Shown: positions 58,807-64,000 of the stretch, in pieces | How positions within the stretch are numbered: position 1 is the stretch's first letter | How the letters are laid out: every line of letters begins with the position of its first letter | NCBI GenBank assembly: GCA_964624475.1 | Contig: CAZUYC010000085.1 | Location: 1-64,000, forward strand | DNA from: CAZUYC01 sp964624475 | GTDB lineage: Bacteria; Myxococcota_A; UBA9160; SMWR01 | Reading direction: 5' to 3' | Length of the DNA stretch: 64,000 nucleotides | Made by a program: the position numbers and the translations under genes | Notes under the pieces: model-generated | Databases searched by the model: none | The model's input: only the letters and a program-made list of their open reading frames with translations | What the model was told of the DNA's origin: nothing

Positions 58807-60801
58807 TCATTCCTCCCGGCGGTCGCCGAGGAGACCGCCGAGGCCGCGGCGCAGGAGCTCGCGACCCGCGTCCTCGATCGAGACCGGCGGGGATTCGCCG
58901 GCGCCGGGGGGCTGCGCGCCGGCGTCGTCACCGGGCTCGCGATCGCGCGGCTTACCGACCAGGACGCGCTCGACGACGCCGGTCACGGCCTCGCGCGACG
59001 CCGAGGCCGCGACGTAGGCGAGATCGGGCTGGACCGAGAGATCGCCCGGCGTGCCCGAGACGACGACCGGAAGCTCGACCCGCCCGTCGGGCGAGCGCAG
59101 CAGGCGGAGCTTCTTCTCCGCGTCGACGATCTCGTCGCTTAGCTCCTTCGAGAACGCCATCACCGCGTTCGAGTCGAGGCGTCCGGCGAACGCGTAGCGG
59201 CCGCGACCGGTCACGCCGTAGGCGTGCGTCACGAGGCGCCCGTCGCGGAGCGCGACCTGGCCATTCGCGATCTCGAGCTGTGCTTCGAACCGCTCGAAGG
59301 GGGTGTCCTCCGCCCCGAAGACCTGCGGGTGCGACTCGAAGAGGCGCCCGAGCTTGCGGCCCGAGAGGACCGGGAGGCCGATGAGCGCGCGCAGCGCATC
59401 GCCCGCGGGGTTGAAGCCGCGCAGCACGCCCTCCACGACGCGGAGATCCCCGCCGCCGGCGAGCTCCGAAGCCCGCGAGCCCGCGCCGCGAAGCTCGATG
59501 CTTGCCGAGAGGCGGCCGCTCGCGCGCCCGGCGCTCGCCGGCGCGTGGGCGGCGAGGAGGCTCTCGAGGCTCATCCCGTCGGCGCGCAGGCGCGCTTCGA
59601 AGGCGGGCCCGCCCGCCGCGCGGAGCTCCGCCGAGCCGGTGGCCTCGAGGTGGCCTCCGTGGGCCGCGAGCGCGAGCTTCGCAACCTCGACCTTCCCTCC
59701 GAGCGAGCGCAGGTCGAGCGCGAGGTCGCGGTAGTCGAGGCCGCGCAGCGACCCGGCCGGCGAGCTCGCGTGCAGGCGCAGCTTCGGGCTCGCGAGATTC
59801 TCGACGGTCGCGCGGAACGCGAGGCGCGTCGCGTCCACGACGAGCTCGCCCGCCCCGATCTCGACCCGCTCGCCGCGGCGCCGCGCCGAGAGCGCGAGCC
59901 TGAGCGGCCGTCCCCGCGCCTTCGCGAAGCCGTCGCCGAGGCGCAGCTCCGCGTCGCGGCCGTCGAGGCTCGCCTCGATGGCGAGGTCGGAGGCGGTTCC
60001 CTTCGCCCGCAGCTCCACGCGGGCTACGCCCGAGCCCGCGAGCCGGCTCGGCGCCCGGCCCGAGAACGGGGCGCTCGCGAGGGCCCTGGCGAGGTCGACC
60101 GGATCGAGCGCGAACACGACGTCGAGGCTCGGCTCCGCCGCGCTGACAGGGCCCACGGTGCCCGACGCGCGCAGATTCTGCCGCTTCGAGCCGAGGACGG
60201 CGGCCTCCATCTCGAAGACCACCGGCGCACCCGGAGCGAGGTCCGAGGCCTGGAAGTCGAGGTCGTTCATGACGGTCTCGACCGGCGGGCGCGAGCTCCG
60301 GTCGACGTAGCGGAGCGTCCCGTCCTCGATGTCGACGAGCGCGACGGCGAGCGCTCGCAGGGCGGACTCCGCAGCGGGCGTCCCCGGCGCCCCGCCGCGG
60401 GGCGCGGCCGGCCGGCCGAGGCTCGCCGTCGAGAGCCCCTGCGCCGTCTCGATCACCGAGATCGTGGGCGAGCGCAGCACGACGCGCTCGACCTCGATCC
60501 GCCCGCGCAGCGCGGGGAGGAGCGCGATGCGCACCTCGAGGGCGTCGGCGGCGAGGAAGGGGTCGGCCGAGAAGGCCGGATCGTCGCCGACGCGCAGGTC
60601 CGCGACGCGAACCGCGAGTCCGCCGCGGAGCGAGACGCCGACCGCGGCGAACTCGACGTCGCGGCCGAGGGCATCCGCCGCCCGACGCCCGATGGCGTCG
60701 CGGTTCGCGCTCAGGTACGCGTCGAGGTTGCGCGCCGCGAGCCCGAGGCCGAGCCCGAGCACCAGGGCGACGGCGGCGAGGGCGAGGAGCCAGCGGCGCA
60801 C
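58807..60801 (-). CDS. AsmA-family envelope protein
   Basis: A 664-residue protein with one N-terminal membrane anchor (LLALAAVALVLGLGLGLAAR), then a long beta-strand-rich body. AsmA features: DALGRDVEFAAVGVSLRGGL at the start, internal DVVFALDPVDLARAL strands and a C-terminal AsmA-2-like part (GGGDLRVVEGVLRGFNPAGD, DTPFERFEAQLEIANGQVAL, GVTGRGRYAFAGRLD). AsmA-like proteins (TamB/YhdP relatives) bridge the periplasm and help move phospholipid to the outer membrane. ATG at 60801. The next gene on this strand starts upstream at 61977, leaving 54 bases between them; a shared transcript is possible. Confidence 0.82.
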   Translation of the reverse strand: MRRWLLALAAVALVLGLGLGLAARNLDAYLSANRDAIGRRAADALGRDVEFAAVGVSLRGGLAVRVADLRVGDDPAFSADPFLAADALEVRIALLPALRGRIEVERVVLRSPTISVIETAQGLSTASLGRPAAPRGGAPGTPAAESALRALAVALVDIEDGTLRYVDRSSRPPVETVMNDLDFQASDLAPGAPVVFEMEAAVLGSKRQNLRASGTVGPVSAAEPSLDVVFALDPVDLARALASAPFSGRAPSRLAGSGVARVELRAKGTASDLAIEASLDGRDAELRLGDGFAKARGRPLRLALSARRRGERVEIGAGELVVDATRLAFRATVENLASPKLRLHASSPAGSLRGLDYRDLALDLRSLGGKVEVAKLALAAHGGHLEATGSAELRAAGGPAFEARLRADGMSLESLLAAHAPASAGRASGRLSASIELRGAGSRASELAGGGDLRVVEGVLRGFNPAGDALRALIGLPVLSGRKLGRLFESHPQVFGAEDTPFERFEAQLEIANGQVALRDGRLVTHAYGVTGRGRYAFAGRLDSNAVMAFSKELSDEIVDAEKKLRLLRSPDGRVELPVVVSGTPGDLSVQPDLAYVAASASREAVTGVVERVLVGKPRDREPGDDAGAQPPGAGESPPVSIEDAGRELLRRGLGGLLGDRREE

Positions 60802-60855
60802 GGAATCCCCCTGCGGAGAGCCTAGCGGCCCTCCACCGCGTGGGGGCCCTCCTCG

Positions 60856-61977
60856 TCAGGCCTTCCGCGCCACTCGATCGAACGGCACGACCTCGGCCTT
60901 CGGCGTCTCGATCTCCCCCTCGGGAAGCATGAAGCGCCAGAACACGATGCCGAAGGCGCGCCCCTCGGTGTCGAGCCAGTTGGGGACGCCGGGGTCGCGG
61001 TGCGCGATCACGAGCTGGAAGGCGCCATCGAATTCCAACCGCGTCTGCTTGCGGTTGAGCGAGACGCGGCGGTTCGCGTAGTCGTAGGTCTGCATGTGCC
61101 GGTTCCAGAGGTCGACGTTCGCGCAGCGGCAGCGGGGCCAGCGCGCGCGCACCACGAGCGCCTGGTCGGGACCGAGCAGGTAGGGCGCCATCGAGTACGC
61201 GGCGTCGGCCGCCGCGAGGCCGAGGTCGCCGGGCTTCACGGGCTTCGGGAACTGGTTCGGCGTGGTGGAGACGAAGGGCGGCTGCGGGCGCTTTCCGGGC
61301 GGAGGCGACTCGAGCGTGCGCGAGCGGACGAAGGCTGCCACGCGCCGGAGTCCCGCGGCGACCGAGGCGTCGCTCGGGGCGGCCGGGGAAGGGCCGGGGT
61401 CCAGCACCTCGATCTCCATCGCGAGGTGCTTGGTCGGGTCGGCGGCCGCGCAGCGCTCCTCCTCGAAGTAGTGACGCGTCGTGATGCGCGTCGCGTCGGC
61501 CGGGAGCGCGATCCAGTGGCGCGGGCGCGACGGCCCGCCGAGGAAGATCTCGAAGCTCCCGTCCGGGCGCGCGTCGAAGTGGGTGTCGTTGATCACGCCC
61601 GCGGTCCGGCCGCCGAGGCCCGCCGCGAGTGCGCCGGCCTCGATCGTGATCGAGGCGTAGACGGCGCCGGCCATGCGGCCGCGGACGCGGTAGCGCCGAT
61701 CGCCGCGCACGGCCGCGTCGTAGTAGATCGCGTCGGCGTTGTCGCCGGTGAACTTGCGCGTCGGCGTCACGATGCGGCGGAAGATCGGGCGGTCCGGATC
61801 GTCCTCGAAGTGGCCGACGAGCGCGCCCTGGAGCATGTGCATCGCCGCGCGCATGCCCTCGGCCACGTCCCCGGAGCCCTGGATCATCCACTCGGGCCCA
61901 AGCCAGCGCTCGTCGACCTCGCGCAGCAGATCGAGGAGCTCGTGGAACGCCTTGCGGGTCTCGTTCTGGACGGCCAT
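60856..61977 (-). CDS. DUF1214-domain protein
   Basis: A 373-residue cytoplasmic protein (no signal). The C-terminal DUF1214 part is clear: DQALVVRARWPRCRCANVDL, WNRHMQTYDYANRRVSLNRK, then HRDPGVPNWLDTEGRAFGIV and FWRFMLPEGE. The N-terminal half has RDNADAIYYDAAVRG-like strands (GDNADAIYYDAAVRGDRRYR). The domain is widespread beside steroid and lipid genes in actinobacteria and proteobacteria, but its reaction is unknown. ATG at 61977 follows GGAGGTGCCCTGC. Confidence 0.8.
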   Translation of the reverse strand: MAVQNETRKAFHELLDLLREVDERWLGPEWMIQGSGDVAEGMRAAMHMLQGALVGHFEDDPDRPIFRRIVTPTRKFTGDNADAIYYDAAVRGDRRYRVRGRMAGAVYASITIEAGALAAGLGGRTAGVINDTHFDARPDGSFEIFLGGPSRPRHWIALPADATRITTRHYFEEERCAAADPTKHLAMEIEVLDPGPSPAAPSDASVAAGLRRVAAFVRSRTLESPPPGKRPQPPFVSTTPNQFPKPVKPGDLGLAAADAAYSMAPYLLGPDQALVVRARWPRCRCANVDLWNRHMQTYDYANRRVSLNRKQTRLEFDGAFQLVIAHRDPGVPNWLDTEGRAFGIVFWRFMLPEGEIETPKAEVVPFDRVARKA

Positions 61978-62118
61978 GCAGGGCACCTCCGTCGAGCGGG
62001 CACGATAGCGCTCGGCGCCGCTGCGCCGCGATTGCCGGCGCGCTGCGGGCGCGCTGCCGGCGCTCCAGCCGAGGGCCCGTTCTTCCGATGCAACGCTCCC
62101 GTTCCACGGAGGGTCGCC

Positions 62119-62766
62119 ATGAAGCCCGGCTTCCAGATCACCGCCATCCTCGCAGCGGTCGCGCTCGCAGCCGCGCCCGCCCTCGCCGACGGCAAGGGGA
62201 AGGGGAAGGACAAGCACCGCTACGACCACGACGACGTGGGCCAGGTGGTCCGGGTCGTCCACTATCGGCCCGGCCACGGGCCGCCGCCCTGGGCGCCGGC
62301 GCACGGCTACCGGCGCAAGCACGACAACGGCCGCGTGGTCTACAGCGCGCCCTACGGGATCGCGACGGGGATCTGCGACCGCACGCTCCTCGGCGCGGCC
62401 GTCGGCGGTGCCGCGGGGGGCCTGATCGCTTCGGAGGTGGCACACGGCAAGCATCGCCCCGCGGCGATCGCGGGCGGGGCGCTGCTCGGGATCCTGCTCG
62501 GCGGCTCGATCGGGAACGCGATGGACCAGCTCGACGAGCGCTGCGTGGGACAGGTGCTCGAGCACGCCGGCTCCGATCGGACCGTCGGCTGGCGCAACCC
62601 CGACAGCGGCGCTTCCTACCAGGTGACGCCCACCCGCACCTGGGAGGAGGAGGGCCGCTACTGCCGGGAGTACACCACGACGGTTCGCATCGGCGGCAAG
62701 CCGCAGCAGGCCTACGGCACGGCCTGCCGCCAGCCCGACGGCTCCTGGGAGCGCGTGCGCAGCTGA
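62119..62766 (+). CDS. Exported glycine-zipper protein (17-kDa surface antigen/RcnB-like)
   Basis: A 215-residue protein. Signal peptide ITAILAAVALAAAPALADGK, then a basic, His-rich stretch (KGKGKDKHRYDHDDVGQVVR) and GPPPWAPAHGYRRKHDNG, resembling RcnB-type proteins. A glycine zipper (LLGAAVGGAAGGLIASEVAH, then AGGALLGILLGGSIGNAMDQ) and a C-terminal 17-kDa-antigen-like domain (TVGWRNPDSGASYQVTPTRT, CREYTTTVRIGGKPQQAYGT) with paired Cys follow. Probably an outer-membrane or periplasmic structural protein. ATG at 62119 with GGAGGG upstream. Confidence 0.82.
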   Translation: MKPGFQITAILAAVALAAAPALADGKGKGKDKHRYDHDDVGQVVRVVHYRPGHGPPPWAPAHGYRRKHDNGRVVYSAPYGIATGICDRTLLGAAVGGAAGGLIASEVAHGKHRPAAIAGGALLGILLGGSIGNAMDQLDERCVGQVLEHAGSDRTVGWRNPDSGASYQVTPTRTWEEEGRYCREYTTTVRIGGKPQQAYGTACRQPDGSWERVRS

Positions 62767-62779
62767 CCTGGCCTGGCGC

Positions 62780-63085
62780 TCAGGGACGCACCGGGCCCAC
62801 GCTCGCGACCTCGTAGCGCTGGATCTTCATCTCCTTCACACCGAGCCCCGCCGCTGCTTTCTGGAAGCGCGCCATGTGCGGCGCCTGGAAGTGGGCGGCG
62901 AGCGCCTCGGCGGATTCCCACTCCTCGAAGACGTGGAAGACGCCCTCGTCCTCGACGTCCGTGGAGAAGGAGTACGAGAGGCAGCCCGCCTCGCGGCGCG
63001 TGTCGCGCATCATCTCGCGCGCGGCGGCGAGGGCCTCGGCGCGCTTCGCGGGGTCGAGGCGGATGCGACCGGCGACCACGAGCAT
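62780..63085 (-). CDS. Antibiotic-biosynthesis-monooxygenase (ABM) domain protein
   Basis: A 101-residue ferredoxin-like-fold protein: VVAGRIRLDPAKRAEALAAA, RREAGCLSYSFSTDVEDEGV, FHVFEEWESAEALAAHFQAP and HMARFQKAA, the full ABM/YgiN pattern. Members are small cofactor-free oxygenases or quinone/heme-related enzymes; substrate unknown. ATG at 63085. It is convergent with the glycine-zipper gene, with 13 bases between the stops. Confidence 0.88.
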   Translation of the reverse strand: MLVVAGRIRLDPAKRAEALAAAREMMRDTRREAGCLSYSFSTDVEDEGVFHVFEEWESAEALAAHFQAPHMARFQKAAAGLGVKEMKIQRYEVASVGPVRP

Positions 63086-63239
63086 GGCGCTCTCCTGGCG
63101 ACTCTGGCGGCGCATTCTACGCCACCCCGCGCTTCCACGCCGGGGACGGAACCCAGGGCCATGGCGGGCACGGCGCGTTCTGGCGCTGGCGCTCGGGCCG
63201 GTGATAGAATCCCCGCCGGAAGGGGCCGGAGCTCTCACC

Positions 63240-64000
63240 GTGGCATCGGTCCTGGCGGCCTCGGTCCTGGCGGCCTCGGCTGCGGCGGCGGCGCACCCGC
63301 GCTGGGCCCTCGCCTCCCTGCTCGCGGCGTTCGCCCTCTCGGCCCCGACCCCCGCGCTTTCGGCTCTCCCGCCGAACATCGTCTTCATCCTGCTCGACGA
63401 CGTCGGCCACGGCGATCTCGGGGCCTACGGCGCCCGCTTCGTAGAGACGCCGCACATCGACCAGCTCGCCGCCGAGGGGCAGCGCTTCACGCACTACCGC
63501 TCGAGCGCACCGGTCTGCTCCCCGGCGCGCGTCGCGATCCTGACGGGTCTGTACCCGATTCGCGCCGGCATACCGGACGTCCTCGCGGCGGATTCGTGGC
63601 GCGGGCTTCCCGCCGGTATCGCGACGCTGGCCGACCATCTGCGCACCGCGGGCTACGCGACCGGACACTTCGGCAAGTGGCACCTCGGGGAGAACCGACC
63701 CGAGTACCTCCCGGCCGCTCACGGCTTCGACCGCTCGGTGATCGCCGCCCGCGGCGGCGGGGCCGGCGGCTACGTCGACCCCTGGCTCTCGATCGACGGC
63801 GGGCCGGCCTTCCAGGCGTCGGGCCACCTGACCGATCTCACGACCCAGCACGCCCTCGAGTTCATCGCGAAGAGCCGCCCGCGGCGCTTCTTCGCGAACG
63901 TGTGGCTCCACTCGCCCCACGTTCCCTACGAACCGCCGCCCCGCTGGCGGGAGCGATACCCCGACACACGAGAGGGTCTCTATGCCGCGATGCTGAGCCA
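63240..64000 (+). CDS. Second sulfatase (arylsulfatase family), 3' end outside window
   Basis: Open from GTG 63240 to the window end, 253 residues so far. The N-terminus is Ala-rich and hydrophobic with a small tandem DNA repeat (GTCCTGGCGGCCTCG twice, 63249-63278), then a signal segment (WALASLLAAFALSAPTPALS). The sulfatase core is NIVFILLDDVGHGDLGAYGA (metal Asp pair), SAPVCSPARVAILTG (CxPxR formylglycine site), FGKWHLGE and WLHSPHVPYEPPP. It hydrolyses sulfate esters in the periplasm or outside after maturation by a formylglycine-generating enzyme. No second frameshift is seen here, unlike the copy at 53.6-55.0 kb. A GATAGAAT-like -10 sits at 63202-63209. Confidence 0.9.
   Translation, partial: MASVLAASVLAASAAAAAHPRWALASLLAAFALSAPTPALSALPPNIVFILLDDVGHGDLGAYGARFVETPHIDQLAAEGQRFTHYRSSAPVCSPARVAILTGLYPIRAGIPDVLAADSWRGLPAGIATLADHLRTAGYATGHFGKWHLGENRPEYLPAAHGFDRSVIAARGGGAGGYVDPWLSIDGGPAFQASGHLTDLTTQHALEFIAKSRPRRFFANVWLHSPHVPYEPPPRWRERYPDTREGLYAAMLS

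Noticed and set aside
1..64000. tRNA, rRNA and tRNA-Sec genes
   Set aside because: No T-loop (GGTTCGAATCC-like) or rRNA sequence was found on reading both strands; selenocysteine machinery is also not in this window.

Overview
This window is very GC-rich bacterial DNA. Third codon positions are almost all G or C, and GTG or TTG starts and 4-base gene overlaps (ATGA, GTGA) are frequent. The gene set points to a Gram-negative: RND efflux, a YaiO-like outer-membrane barrel, AsmA, lipoproteins and a PEP-CTERM surface protein. A bacterial CYP51 with a CxxHxxC ferredoxin, a TLP1-type thiolase-like protein and a probable selenoprotein suggest a lineage of the former Deltaproteobacteria (Myxococcota or Binatota-like). 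That placement is inference; no rRNA or other phylogenetic marker was available to test it.

Layout. 1-3.0 kb: end of an FG-GAP/PEP-CTERM surface protein, then a rhodanese-nucleotide cyclase fusion read through an in-frame UGA (probable selenocysteine), set between two copies of a 200-250 bp palindromic element. 3.0-9.5 kb (minus strand): a tight operon of SbcD/YhaO-like nuclease, YhaN-like ATPase, DUF2905 protein, large membrane protein and glyoxalase. 9.5-10.4 kb: rpsN-rpmE-rpmB in zinc-independent forms. 10.6-13.3 kb: an archaeal-type valyl-tRNA synthetase whose stop codon lies in an 84-bp perfect palindrome. 13.4-19.3 kb: thioesterase II, then a TetR-adaptor-RND efflux operon. 19.4-25.8 kb: two lipoproteins (one an M48 protease), a GT-C-like membrane protein, a response-regulator phosphatase and a secreted histidine-phosphatase-fold protein. 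25.8-29.0 kb: a processive GT2 synthase translationally coupled to a TPR/YaiO-like outer-membrane protein, probably an exopolysaccharide pair. 29.3-39.5 kb: secreted SGNH hydrolase, SDR, Baeyer-Villiger-type monooxygenase, thiolase-like protein, two secreted phosphoesterases and a DUF4143 ATPase. 39.6-50.7 kb: beta-hydroxyacid dehydrogenase, acyl-CoA ligase, HflX, then a steroid-like redox cluster (TetR, SnoaL, ferredoxin, CYP51, KstD-like flavoprotein, old-yellow-enzyme-type reductase, second SnoaL). 51-58.6 kb: carotenoid oxygenase between direct repeats, frameshifted sulfatase, GT87-like protein, SGNH-like protein and PadR regulator. 58.8-64 kb: AsmA-like protein, DUF1214 protein, glycine-zipper protein, ABM-family protein and the start of a second sulfatase.

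The most unusual feature of the window as a whole is a dispersed short repeat built as two hairpins between constant boxes: start near CTCCGCTC, middle near TCGCTGCGCG, end CTTGC. The hairpin arms change from copy to copy while keeping their pairing. About twenty units lie here, in both orientations, singly or in tandem (45- and 74-bp periods). Most are intergenic, but several are read in frame inside genes (sbcD, the GT-C protein, a lipoprotein signal peptide) or form gene 3' ends. Two genes, the selenoprotein candidate and the carotenoid oxygenase, sit between duplicated 3' ends of their neighbours, as if this repeat system had helped cassettes insert.
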